Origin: Phascolarctobacterium_B sp045598345
GTDB taxonomy: Bacteria > Bacillota > Negativicutes > Acidaminococcales > Acidaminococcaceae
Length of the DNA: 18,888 nt
Reading direction: 5' to 3'
Assembly: GCA_045598345.1 (NCBI GenBank)
Contig: JAZLLX010000074.1
Span: 1-18,888, forward strand
Every line of letters starts with the position of its first letter. Positions within the stretch are counted from its first letter, which is position 1. Below are positions 6,955-14,852 of this stretch, in pieces. A program made the translations under genes and the position numbers. Below the pieces are notes generated by a model. That model had not been told where the DNA came from. It searched no databases and was given only the letters and a program-made list of their open reading frames with translations.

Positions 6955-8193
6955 ATGGCTCATGTTGACAAGGATTATCAGAACAGTGCAGTTCCCCAAT
7001 CCGAACGCCGCGGTTATTTGACCATGTTTATGATTATGTTGGGATTCACCTTTTTCAGTGCCAGTATGTGGACTGGCCAAGTGTTGAGCAACGGTCTGGA
7101 CTTCAGCGGCTTTTTAGGTGCCCTTTTGTTAGGTGGCTTGATTTTAGGTCTTTATACCGGTATTCTTGGTTATATCGGTGCGGAAAGCGGTCTGAGTTTG
7201 GACTTGCTGGCTGTACGCAGTTTTGGCGTTAAGGGTTCCTATTTGCCCAGCGCCCTCATTGCTTTCACCCAATGCGGCTGGTTCGGCGTAGGCCTTGCCA
7301 TGTTCGCCATCCCCATTGCCCAGGCGTGGTACGGCAACAATGAAATGGTAATGTACGCTCTGGTGCTTTTGGCAGGTATTTGTATGACTGCCTCCGCTTA
7401 TTACGGCATTAAGTCCCTGACCATTATTTCTTATATCGCAGTTCCCTGCGTGGCAATTCTCGGCACCGCTGCCATGATTTTGGCGGCACAACAGGGCAAT
7501 GGCACCTTTATTGAAAACTTTGCCAAATCCACCAACGATTTGGGCATTATCGGCGGTGCAGGGCTGGTTATCGGCTCCTTTGTCAGCGGCGGAACTGCCA
7601 CCCCAAACTTTACCCGTTATGCCAAAGGCAAATGGGTTGGTTTTTGGACCACGGTCATTGCCTTCTTCATCGGCAACAGCTTAATGTTCTTCTTCGGAGC
7701 AGTGGCAAATATCTATGTGGGCGGCAATGATATTTTTGATGTTATGCGGAATTTGGGTATGTTCTGGACCGCAATTTTGGTCTTGGGTCTGAACATTTGG
7801 ACCACCAACGACAATGCAATTTATACCACCGGCTTGGGTCTGGCAAATATTACGGGCTTCAGCAAGAGAAGCATGGTGCTTTTCAGCGGGGCGTTGGGAA
7901 CTGTGGCTGCAGTTTGGCTCTATTGGAACTTCTGCGGTTACCTGAACATTTTGAATGCCACCCTGCCTCCCATCGGCATCATTCTTGCCCTCGGTTACTT
8001 TATGAACAGGGAAAGCTACAACGATACAAGTTATGTGCCCGTATGTATCAACTATGGTGCGGTGTTGGGCGTTATTGTCGGTGCGGTTGTGGGCAACCTC
8101 ACCAGCAACGGCGTGCTCAGCGGCGTACCCTCCATCAACGCCATGATTACCGCTTCCATCATTTATCTGATTGGCGGCAAATTTCAAAAATAA
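6955..8193 (+). CDS. codB: Cytosine permease CodB (NCS1 family)
   Basis: 412 residues, about the length of E. coli CodB (419). The opening matches CodB segment by segment: SAVPQSERRG, then GFTFFSASMWTG (30-41), the LGYIGAESGLSLDLLA loop, SFGVKGSYLPS (89-99) and GWFGVGLAMFAIPIAQA (108-124). The rest is continuous hydrophobic segments compatible with 12 membrane helices. It imports cytosine at the inner membrane by cation or proton coupling. An AAGGAGGAAA site lies just before the ATG. No cytosine deaminase (codA) is in the window; the neighbour upstream is the PRTase-like gene. A strong terminator follows. Confidence 0.92.
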   Translation: MAHVDKDYQNSAVPQSERRGYLTMFMIMLGFTFFSASMWTGQVLSNGLDFSGFLGALLLGGLILGLYTGILGYIGAESGLSLDLLAVRSFGVKGSYLPSALIAFTQCGWFGVGLAMFAIPIAQAWYGNNEMVMYALVLLAGICMTASAYYGIKSLTIISYIAVPCVAILGTAAMILAAQQGNGTFIENFAKSTNDLGIIGGAGLVIGSFVSGGTATPNFTRYAKGKWVGFWTTVIAFFIGNSLMFFFGAVANIYVGGNDIFDVMRNLGMFWTAILVLGLNIWTTNDNAIYTTGLGLANITGFSKRSMVLFSGALGTVAAVWLYWNFCGYLNILNATLPPIGIILALGYFMNRESYNDTSYVPVCINYGAVLGVIVGAVVGNLTSNGVLSGVPSINAMITASIIYLIGGKFQK

Positions 8194-8202
8194 AATTTGA
8201 CA

Positions 8203-8239
8203 TAAAAAAATCCGCTGTTGTTGCAGCGGATTTTTTTTA
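8203..8239. terminator. Bidirectional intrinsic terminator
   Basis: AAAAAAATCCGCTG (8204-8217), loop TTGTTG, CAGCGGA plus eight T (8224-8238). With A- and T-runs on both sides it can end codB transcription on the plus strand and the regulator's on the minus strand. Confidence 0.92.
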
Positions 8240-8243
8240 TGCT

Positions 8244-10103
8244 TTACCAGTCCAGTTTTTTAATCGCATCTTCCAGACCGTAATTACGCATATAGCGGTA
8301 AAGGGTCACACGGCTCACATCCAACATCTTTGACAGACGGCTGATGTTGCCGCCGGCGGACTTCCACGCCGCTACAAAGGCGTTCTTATCGGTTTTCCAA
8401 GATTTCTCCATGGCCTTATTGCTGGGCAAACTGATATGTTGCACATCAATCATACTGGAATTGGTGTGGAAGAAGGCCTTTTCAATAACCCCCTGCAACT
8501 GCTTGATATTCCCCGGCCATTCGGTCTTGGACAACATTTCCAACGCCTCGGTGGAGAAAATTCTTGCGGGCATATTGTGTTGGGCGCAAATCTCCGCCAA
8601 AATATGTTTGGCAATCAGTTCAATATCCGCAGTCCTGTCCTTAAGTGAAGGCACTTTCAGGAAAGTGTTGACTACCATATCGTAAAGTTTTCTGCTGAAA
8701 AGTTTTTTGTCAGTCAGGCGTTTCAAATTGGAATCGCAGGCCACAATCAGACGCACATTATACTTTTTCTCGCTCAATGCGTCCGCCAGTTCGTCACCCA
8801 CGGCCATGGACAGTTTTTCTGCCTCATCAATCACCAAAGTGCCGTTCTTTGCCAGTTCCAGTTTGCCGATAATTTTTGACTGGCCGTCATTGCTGCCAAA
8901 AATTTCCTTCCGCATAACATCATCTTCCACGTTCCGGCACTTGACCACCAAAATTGGCTCCGTGGCCCTCTGGCTGGCCTGATGAATACCATGTGCCAGA
9001 CGCTGCTTGCCCGTGCCCGGTTCGCCCTGCAAAAGAATATTGCGGTTGCCCCGTGCCAGGCGGCTGGCCTTGTGCTGCAAATCCAAAAACTCCGGCGTTT
9101 CACCCACCATGCTGAACAAAGAATTACGGTCAGAATATCTGGACGCATGTGCCATCATAGTGTGCAAATCCTCAACCGCAACGGTGAACAAAATCGCTCC
9201 CCTGATATCCGAACCCAAACTGATGGGCATGGCGGAAGTAATATCCTCATAAGTATGTTCCGCCGTAATCCAGGTCATCTCCTGATGTACCGTAGCACGG
9301 CCCTTCAACGCCTCCGCAACAGGAAGATGCTCATAGTTCAAGAACACATCCTGCAAACGTTCCTTGCCCTCCAGACGCAATCTGCCACGCTCATTGCAAT
9401 ACTTCATATTGCCGTTCCTGTCCAGCCAGTACACCGCAGCCGGCATCTGGGTCATCAAAATATTGTTGACTTCCCAACGCTCCATTTCATTCAAATGGTT
9501 TTCAATAACATATTTCATTATAACCAAATGATTTACCAAGAGTTCGTTGGGAACATTGCTCTTGTCCATAGTGAAAATGGTCAAGACATAACGCAACTCA
9601 CCGTCAACATTAATCGGCGCGCTGCAAGCATCCCCACCATGACAATCCCGTTTCCACATTTCCGGGCCGAACATCATAAAAGGAGTATTATGCTCCAGGG
9701 CAATACTCACACTGCTTGTCCCCACGTCTTCTTCCAGCACCCGCATACCTTGGATATCTTCAATGGTCCTGCGGAAAAAGGGCATGGAAAAATTCTTCAC
9801 CACATACCCCTCTTTGTCAATAAGCAACATAGAAAGATTGTGCATGCTCAAGTCCTGCTTGATTTCCTCATAGAGTCCGTCCAAATACTTCAGGACAATT
9901 TCATGCTTTTTCAAATGCTGCTTAATCTCTTCAGCATTCAGTTTGTGATTAGTGGCGAAGGTCTCATGAGGAATCCGCATCTGACGGCAACGCTGCCAGC
10001 TTTCGGCAACCCAGGGATGTACATTAGGGTCAACAATCCCTTCATCCATGAATTTGACATAATACGCCTCTAATTTTTCTCTGTTGCGTTTTTCACGAAT
10101 CAT
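8244..10103 (-). CDS. AcoR/PrpR-type transcriptional regulator (GAF-PAS-AAA+-Fis HTH) lacking the GAFTGA loop
   Basis: 619 residues. The N-terminal SWQRC segment (35-39) and GAF-like region (about 70-200, with CHGGDACSAPI) resemble AcoR-type regulators. A PAS-like region follows (about 212-310, QMPAAVYWLDRNGNMKYCN). The AAA+ domain has Walker A GEPGTGKQ (360-367) and Walker B GTLVIDEAE (421-429), with the arginine region FSRKLYDMVV. Where sigma-54 activators carry FGYEKGAFTGA it reads IFGSNDGQSKIIG (401-413), so the sigma-54 contact loop is missing. The C-terminus is a Fis-type HTH (586-608). It probably acts with the housekeeping sigma factor. It is convergent with codB, which is a possible but unproven target. 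The ribosome binding site is GGGAGG. Confidence 0.85.
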   Translation of the reverse strand: MIREKRNREKLEAYYVKFMDEGIVDPNVHPWVAESWQRCRQMRIPHETFATNHKLNAEEIKQHLKKHEIVLKYLDGLYEEIKQDLSMHNLSMLLIDKEGYVVKNFSMPFFRRTIEDIQGMRVLEEDVGTSSVSIALEHNTPFMMFGPEMWKRDCHGGDACSAPINVDGELRYVLTIFTMDKSNVPNELLVNHLVIMKYVIENHLNEMERWEVNNILMTQMPAAVYWLDRNGNMKYCNERGRLRLEGKERLQDVFLNYEHLPVAEALKGRATVHQEMTWITAEHTYEDITSAMPISLGSDIRGAILFTVAVEDLHTMMAHASRYSDRNSLFSMVGETPEFLDLQHKASRLARGNRNILLQGEPGTGKQRLAHGIHQASQRATEPILVVKCRNVEDDVMRKEIFGSNDGQSKIIGKLELAKNGTLVIDEAEKLSMAVGDELADALSEKKYNVRLIVACDSNLKRLTDKKLFSRKLYDMVVNTFLKVPSLKDRTADIELIAKHILAEICAQHNMPARIFSTEALEMLSKTEWPGNIKQLQGVIEKAFFHTNSSMIDVQHISLPSNKAMEKSWKTDKNAFVAAWKSAGGNISRLSKMLDVSRVTLYRYMRNYGLEDAIKKLDW

Positions 10104-10152
10104 TTTTTGTAAACCTCCCTTACTTCCATGCTTTCCTGAAAAAACATTAGTA

Positions 10153-10181
10153 ATTATAGAAAAAACAGGCGATTTTGTAAA
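10153..10181 (-). promoter_or_regulatory. Promoter of the AcoR-like regulator
   Basis: On the minus strand TTTACA (10176-10181), 17-base spacer and TATAAT (10153-10158), about 50 bases upstream of the start codon. Confidence 0.75.
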
Positions 10182-10189
10182 GTAATTTT

Positions 10190-10205
10190 TGTAAAAAATT
10201 TTACA
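10190..10205. promoter_or_regulatory. Palindrome TGTAAAA-AA-TTTTACA (candidate operator)
   Basis: Seven-base perfect arms around a central AA. It lies between the regulator promoter (-35 at 10176-10181) and the tRNA-Gly promoter (-35 at 10216-10221). The position fits autoregulation by the HTH of the regulator, but nothing in the sequence identifies the binder. Confidence 0.4.
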
Positions 10206-10215
10206 CTAATTTTAC

Positions 10216-10244
10216 TTGCAATTTAATTTTGAATGTGGTAAAAT
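10216..10244 (+). promoter_or_regulatory. tRNA-Gly promoter
   Basis: TTGCAA (10216-10221), 17-base spacer, TAAAAT (10239-10244). The tRNA begins at 10256, consistent with a start near 10251. Confidence 0.7.
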
Positions 10245-10255
10245 AATTAAATTAT

Positions 10256-10330
10256 GCGGGTGTAGCTCATTGGTAGAGCAGTCGCTTCCCAAGCCACGTG
10301 TAGAGGGTTCGATTCCCTTCACCCGCTCCA
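10256..10330 (+). tRNA. tRNA-Gly (anticodon CCC)
   Basis: 75 bases with encoded CCA and discriminator T. The acceptor stem GCGGGTG/CACCCGC is perfect, the D arm is GCTC...GAGC, and the anticodon loop is TTCCCAA. The T arm is GAGGG-TTCGATT-CCCTT, with one G-T pair. The anticodon stem GTCGC/GCCAC has a C-C mismatch at the middle pair (29-41), where GCGAC would pair fully. It reads GGG codons and has its own promoter and terminator. Confidence 0.92.
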
Positions 10331-10339
10331 CCGCATATT

Positions 10340-10377
10340 ATCACGATTTTCAGGAATTTGAAAATCGTGATTTTTTA
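10340..10377 (+). terminator. Intrinsic terminator of tRNA-Gly
   Basis: A 12-base perfect stem ATCACGATTTTC / GAAAATCGTGAT (10340-10351 and 10360-10371) with an 8-base loop is followed by a T-run. It starts 10 bases after the tRNA CCA. From 10378 to about 10550 I see no gene or repeat, only AT-rich spacer. Confidence 0.93.
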
Positions 10378-10554
10378 TTCCCGCCCCGTCCTGACAGACA
10401 AGTTACAACTATGTAATAGTGAACAAAAAAAAACGCAGTATGATGTTTTATCGCTAACAGAATTTGATTAACCATTTAACTGAAGTAAGCAAAATAATGA
10501 AATAACCTTCATACGGAATATTTTATTTTATGACAAAAGGAAAATGTAAAGCCA

Positions 10555-11110
10555 TCCCCATGCGAACCCTCGTCCGCCCCTAAGGGGGCGGGGGACCGCC
10601 TATGGGAGCGTGTTGGCGGTGGTGGGGTGAGCAATTAGGTTGACACTTTTAAGTTAGAAGTTGTAAGTTAGAAGTTAGAAATTAATGGTAAAACGTTACT
10701 GTGAATAGAATAAAAAAAGTCCGCTTATTGCGAACAAACCCTCCCTTGCTAGGGAGGGGCAGGGGTGAGTAGGATACCCATCACTACTGCTAAACACAAC
10801 CAAGCAAAAACTCTCTACTTTTCTACTCATCCACCGCAAGCGGTCCCCCTTCCCTATCAAGGGAAGGTTGCTTCCGCACTATGCCAACCTTTCTGCTATA
10901 ATCACAGGAACATCTTACCATATTTGTTCTTTGCTCTTTGTTCTTTGAGATTTATTCTTATCGCAGCAAGCGACCCCACCACCGACCTTAAAAACTGTGT
11001 CGGTCCCCCGCCCCACGCCTGGGGCGGAAAAAGTACGCACTATGCCAACTTCCCCTGAATCCTGATTCCTAATTCCTTTATCCTAATATAATCACCGGAA
11101 CATCTTACCA
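10555..11110. repeat. Mosaic repeat block (unit, inverted dimer, inverted unit)
   Basis: A plus-orientation unit (hairpin CCGCCCCTAAGGGGGCGG, stem ACCGCC/GGCGGT, GGTGGGGTGAGCAATTA) ends at a diverged terminal motif 10686-10707. An inverted dimer follows to 10899-10920, with hairpins CCCTCCCT/AGGGAGGG, ACCGC/GCGGT and CCTTCCCT/AGGGAAGG. A minus-orientation unit then runs to 11089-11110, with stem CCGAC 10982-10986 / GTCGG 10999-11003 and hairpin CCGCCCC/GGGGCGG. The last two terminal motifs are 190 bp apart, and both are followed by TTTGTTCTTTGCTCTTTG. Open frames here are chance translations of repeats. Confidence 0.8.
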
Positions 11111-11167
11111 TATTTGTTCTTTGCTCTTTGTTCTTTGACATTTATTACAAAATAATTCAATTAGAAA

Positions 11168-11196
11168 TTGTACGGTAAGCACTTTAGTGATATAAT
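11168..11196 (+). promoter_or_regulatory. purC promoter
   Basis: TTGTAC (11168-11173), 17-base spacer, TATAAT (11191-11196). The leader to the ATG at 11245 is about 42 bases and shows no purine-riboswitch-like fold. Confidence 0.65.
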
Positions 11197-11244
11197 AAAC
11201 ATGGATTGTTTTCAGTCCAAATATTTTAAAAGAGGAAAATTATT

Positions 11245-11928
11245 ATGAAAAAACTTTATTCTGGAAAAACCAAAGATGTTTTCCAACTGGAAAACGGTAA
11301 TGTGCTTTTGAAATTCAAAGACGACTGCACCGGCAAGGACGGCAAGTTTGACCCCGGCGAAAACAGCGTTGGACTCACCATTGAGGGTATCGGCAGGGCC
11401 AATTTGGAAACAAGTATCCATTTCTTTGAGGTCTTGAAAAATGCCGGCGTTAAGACCCACTACATTGGCGCTAATCTTGATGATGCCACTATGGAAGTTC
11501 TGCCCGCCAAAGTTTTTGGTCATGGTTTGGAAGTTGTCTGCCGTTTGGTGGCAACTGGCTCCTTCGTCCGCCGCTATGGCGAATACATTAAGGACGGCAC
11601 TCCCCTCACCGGCGGTCTTGTGGAAACCACTTTCAAAAACGATGCTCTTGGCGACCCTCTGGTGAATGAAGATGCGTTGGTTGCTTTGGGCGTTATGAGC
11701 CACGAAATGTACGCTTCCATGCGGGAACAAACCTTGAAAATTACCAAGATTGTTGCTGATGACTTGAAGAAGAAAAATCTTGACTTGTATGACATCAAAT
11801 TTGAATTTGGCTACAACAAGGACGAGGTCATTTTGATTGACGAAATTGCCAGCGGCAATATGCGTGTTTATCAAAACGGCAAGATTGTTGACCCCATGGA
11901 CTTGACCAAACTTATTTTAGGTAAATAA
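11245..11928 (+). CDS. purC: Phosphoribosylaminoimidazole-succinocarboxamide synthase (SAICAR synthetase)
   Basis: 227 residues, near the normal size (about 235-240). PurC joins CAIR and aspartate with ATP to make SAICAR in de novo purine synthesis in the cytoplasm. Recognisable segments are YSGKTKDVF at the N-terminus (nucleotide-binding loop), the GVKTHYIG segment, VVCRLVATGSFVRRYG (CAIR-binding region) and the C-terminal LIDEIASGNMRVY, which replaces the more usual DEI-x-PD. AGAGGA lies upstream of the ATG. It has its own promoter and is apart from other pur genes. The next gene starts 5 bases after its stop, so the two form an operon. Confidence 0.93.
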   Translation: MKKLYSGKTKDVFQLENGNVLLKFKDDCTGKDGKFDPGENSVGLTIEGIGRANLETSIHFFEVLKNAGVKTHYIGANLDDATMEVLPAKVFGHGLEVVCRLVATGSFVRRYGEYIKDGTPLTGGLVETTFKNDALGDPLVNEDALVALGVMSHEMYASMREQTLKITKIVADDLKKKNLDLYDIKFEFGYNKDEVILIDEIASGNMRVYQNGKIVDPMDLTKLILGK

Positions 11929-11933
11929 TTTTA

Positions 11934-13196
11934 ATGAATATAGATTTTCAAGCACTTAAATTACTTATTGTCATTGTATTTTTCTTGTGCTGCTCCGCTT
12001 TCTTCTCTGCGGCGGAGACCGCTTTTTCCGCCATCAACAAGACCCATTTGCGGGCGTTGGCGGAAGACGGCAACAAGCGGGCGGCAAAGACATTGGAACT
12101 GGTGGAAGATTATGACAAACTTATTTCCACCATTCTCATTGGCAACAATATTGTGAACATCGCTTTGGCATCCACTTCCGCTTTGCTTTTTGTCAATATT
12201 TTCAAAAACAATCAGGATTTGGGCGCCACTTTGTCCTCTATTTTCGCCACCATCGCTGTCTTAATTTTTGGCGAGGTTACACCTAAAACCATTACTATTG
12301 ACCGGCCTTCCAAGACCGCCATGTTCACCACCCCTGCCATTGCTTTTTTTGAGAAAATCTTTACCCCTTTCACCTTTTTCTTTTCCCATTGGAAAAATTT
12401 GATTTATTATTTTATCGGTAAAGACACTTCAGAACAAAAAATGTCCCAGCAGGAACTGATGCTGCTTTTGGACGATGTGCAGGACAGCGGTACTATTGAC
12501 GAAAACGAAGGTGAACTGTTGAAAAATGCTTTAACTTTTAATGATACGGAAGTACAGGAAATCCTTACCCACCGTGTAGATATTAAAGCAGTGGATATTG
12601 GTGCAACCAAGGAAGAAATTATCAAACTTTTTGACGAAACCAAATTATCACGCCTTATTGTTTATGAGAAAAATATTGACAAGGTTGTGGGCGTACTCCA
12701 CCAGAAAGACCTGTATGTCAACGGTACCATTACGGATAAATCGTTACAGGAACTGATTACCAAGCCCATCTTTACCCATCCTACAGAAAAGATTGACGAT
12801 TTGCTCCGCAAAATGCAAAAACAGAAAACCCATCTTGCCATTATCGTGGACGAATACGGCGGCACATACGGTCTGGTGACTGTGGAAGATATTTTGGAAG
12901 AACTGGTCGGGGACATTTGGGATGACCACGATTTGGTGGAAAACGATTTTACTTTATTGGCAGATAATACTTATATGGTGAACGGCAAAACCAATTTTGA
13001 GGACTTTTGCCGGCACTTTAACCTGAAAGCCAAATCCGGCAGCAACTCTGTGGCCGGCTGGGTTATGGAAATGATGGGAAAAATTCCCGCCCAGGACGAA
13101 TCCTTTACCTATAAAAACCTCACTGTTTCCGTAGAAAAAATCAATGACAAACGCATCCGCAAATTAAAGGTTACGGTGGTTAAAAATAGGGATTAG
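11934..13196 (+). CDS. CNNM/CBS/CorC-HlyC family protein (hemolysin-like, putative Mg/Co efflux)
   Basis: 420 residues at the inner membrane. Residues 1-160 form the DUF21/CNNM domain, with the SAAETAFSAIN signature (25-35) and GEVTPKT (113-119) among several membrane segments. Residues about 205-330 are a CBS pair (LSRLIVYEKNIDKVVGVLHQ; IIVDEYGGTYGLVTVEDILE). Residues about 340-418 are the CorC/HlyC C-terminal domain. Members export Mg2+ or relate to cobalt resistance; the name hemolysin is historical. It starts 5 bases after purC, with a weak AGGTAA ribosome binding site inside the purC end, so expression depends on purC transcription. Confidence 0.9.
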   Translation: MNIDFQALKLLIVIVFFLCCSAFFSAAETAFSAINKTHLRALAEDGNKRAAKTLELVEDYDKLISTILIGNNIVNIALASTSALLFVNIFKNNQDLGATLSSIFATIAVLIFGEVTPKTITIDRPSKTAMFTTPAIAFFEKIFTPFTFFFSHWKNLIYYFIGKDTSEQKMSQQELMLLLDDVQDSGTIDENEGELLKNALTFNDTEVQEILTHRVDIKAVDIGATKEEIIKLFDETKLSRLIVYEKNIDKVVGVLHQKDLYVNGTITDKSLQELITKPIFTHPTEKIDDLLRKMQKQKTHLAIIVDEYGGTYGLVTVEDILEELVGDIWDDHDLVENDFTLLADNTYMVNGKTNFEDFCRHFNLKAKSGSNSVAGWVMEMMGKIPAQDESFTYKNLTVSVEKINDKRIRKLKVTVVKNRD

Positions 13197-13212
13197 GAGT
13201 TAGAGTTTAGGG

Positions 13213-13470
13213 GTTAGGGAAAGTCCGCTTTATGCGAACCCTCGTCCGCCCATAAAGGGGCGGGGGACCGTCTAAAGGAACATAGAAGGACGGTGGTGGG
13301 GTGAGCAATTACGCTGTCGCTAATGAAAAGATAAAAACTTAAAAATTAAAGTTATGGTGTAATGTTCCTGTGATTATAGCAGGAAAGTCATAATAAAGCG
13401 ATAGTAACCCTCTCCTTGGGGAGAGTTGAATTGTGTCCAGTGGACACAAGAGGGGGTGTGGGGAAAAATG
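13213..13470 (+). repeat. Mosaic repeat unit plus a degenerate partial unit
   Basis: Begins right after the transporter stop: GTCCGCTTTATGCGAAC, a CCGCCC/GGGCGG hairpin, stem ACCGTC 13267-13272 / GACGGT 13289-13294 around TAAAGGAACATAGAAG, GGTGGGGTGAGCAATTACGC, then terminal motif 13355-13376. A second, decayed unit follows with hairpins CTCTCC-TTGG-GGAGAG and GTGTCC-AGT-GGACAC and ends in GTGTGGGG just upstream of the flavoprotein gene. Confidence 0.75.
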
Positions 13471-13492
13471 TGAAATGGAGGAATATTTTGTT

Positions 13493-14485
13493 ATGATTAT
13501 CACTACTGAGAACTTAATCATTGGTGCAGGGCCCGCCGGCATTACGGCGGGTACAATTTTACATAAGGCGGGCAGGGACACCCTTGTGCTGGAACGGCTG
13601 AACTTGCAAACCAAAGACAAACTCTGCGGCGGTATTCTTATGCCCATGGTGCTGGAAGAACTGGAAACCATTTTTCAAACAAACCTGCACCACCTTATTG
13701 CCCAAGACATAGATATTGATGTTATCAATTCCCAAGGGCAGACAATTCACCCCTTTGACTTGGGCAATCTCCACACCGTCAACCGCCGTGATTTTGATCT
13801 GTGCCTTGCCACTATGTATATGGAACAAGGTGGCAAACTTTTGGATAATATTTTTATAAAGAACATTGACCTTGAAAACCATGTTCTGCAATGTTCTGAC
13901 CAAAAAAACAAAGAGGAACTGACCATCCGTTTCAGCAAACTCATCGCCGCTGACGGAGCCAGTTCCCCCACCCGTTATCTCTTGACCAAAACTGCGGCAC
14001 GGGTCATACCTTCTTTAGAAACCTATGTGGATAATACTTATTCCGATAATTTCCTGATGAAGCTGTCAGAAGATTTACAGGGCTATGCCTGGTACATTCC
14101 TCAAGGTAAAACTGCCAACATGGGTTGCGGTTATTATGATAATCAGGGATTGATTACCAAAGAAATTTTGGAAGAACATTTATTCTCTTTTGCCAATTCC
14201 TTAGGCATTAAAATTCAAAACTACCGTGCCGCCACCATTCCCTGTGGCAATGACATTTATCTGCAAAAGGGTGATTGCTATTTTATCGGTGATGCGGCAG
14301 GCCTCATTGAACCCATTTCCTGTGGAGGACTTCATTCCGCAGTATATTCCGCCAAAATCTTAGCAGAATGTCTGATAGAAAATCAAAACTACTCCCAAAC
14401 CATCCTGCCCTTCGTCATAGCCCAACTGAACAGCTATAAAACAAGAATTGAATACTTGAAAGCAATAAACAACGGGGAAATTTAG
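13493..14485 (+). CDS. Geranylgeranyl-reductase-family FAD-dependent oxidoreductase
   Basis: 330 residues. The start at 13493 is chosen because GGAGG (13477-13481) precedes it and the dinucleotide fold begins at once (LIIGAGPAGITAG, residues 8-20). An alternative ATG at 13475 is in frame. Other family marks are the KLCGG motif (43-47), RRDFDLCLA (98-106), IAADGASSPTR (151-161) and the FAD-ribityl segment FIGDAAGLIEPISCGG (264-279). Relatives reduce double bonds of isoprenoid chains, and many family members have other or unknown substrates; no isoprenoid gene is nearby. It follows a repeat block with no clear promoter. Confidence 0.8.
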   Translation: MIITTENLIIGAGPAGITAGTILHKAGRDTLVLERLNLQTKDKLCGGILMPMVLEELETIFQTNLHHLIAQDIDIDVINSQGQTIHPFDLGNLHTVNRRDFDLCLATMYMEQGGKLLDNIFIKNIDLENHVLQCSDQKNKEELTIRFSKLIAADGASSPTRYLLTKTAARVIPSLETYVDNTYSDNFLMKLSEDLQGYAWYIPQGKTANMGCGYYDNQGLITKEILEEHLFSFANSLGIKIQNYRAATIPCGNDIYLQKGDCYFIGDAAGLIEPISCGGLHSAVYSAKILAECLIENQNYSQTILPFVIAQLNSYKTRIEYLKAINNGEI

Positions 14486-14516
14486 TTATAAGATAAAAAC
14501 TTAAAGCTTAAAGTTA

Positions 14517-14735
14517 TGGTAATATGTTCCAGTGATTAAATAGCCCCCGCCATTGCGGGGGCTGTCGCTTTTAGGAACGTGGTTGCGACTGGGGGTGCGG
14601 ATTACGCAGAAAACTTTGTCACTGCTTGCCAACATTGTGCAAAGCAATGCTTTGCCCGGGTGCGGGACCTTGCCTACGGCAAGAACCCGTCCCCCTACAA
14701 ATTTTCCCTGCTATAATCACAGGAACATCTTACCA
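14517..14735. repeat. Mosaic repeat, AGCCCCCGC variant (second copy)
   Basis: Terminal motif 14517-14538 and inverted motif 14714-14735. Hairpin AGCCCCCGC-CATT-GCGGGGGCT (14542-14563) is followed by stem GTCGC 14564-14568 / GCGAC 14585-14589 around TTTTAGGAACGTGGTT. Then comes GGGGGTGCGGATTACGCAG and a nested CTTGCC/GGCAAG stem within CGGG/CCCG. The sister copy is at 861-1080. Confidence 0.75.
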
Positions 14736-14798
14736 TCATTATTCATTACTCATTACTAATTATACTTAACCCCCGCCTTAAATTTTTTCAACACATAG

Positions 14799-14834
14799 AA
14801 ATTCCGTAATTCCCACATGGAAATTACGGAATTT
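14799..14834. terminator. Inverted repeat, possible terminator of the methyltransferase operon
   Basis: AAATTCCGTAATT (14799-14811) and AATTACGGAATTT (14822-14834) form a 13-base stem about 20 bases past the methyltransferase stop. The T-runs on either side are short, so efficiency is uncertain. Confidence 0.55.
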
Positions 14835-14852
14835 TCACTAAACAAACATGTA

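Noticed and set aside
8982..10073. Plus-strand open frame of 363 codons
   Set aside because: It is a shadow of the regulator gene, whose domains are unmistakable on the minus strand.
10765..11058. Open frame of 97 codons on the plus strand
   Set aside because: It lies wholly in mosaic repeat text; similar short frames arise in other repeat copies.
11197..11244. Purine riboswitch before purC
   Set aside because: The leader is only about 42 bases and lacks the three-helix purine aptamer pattern.
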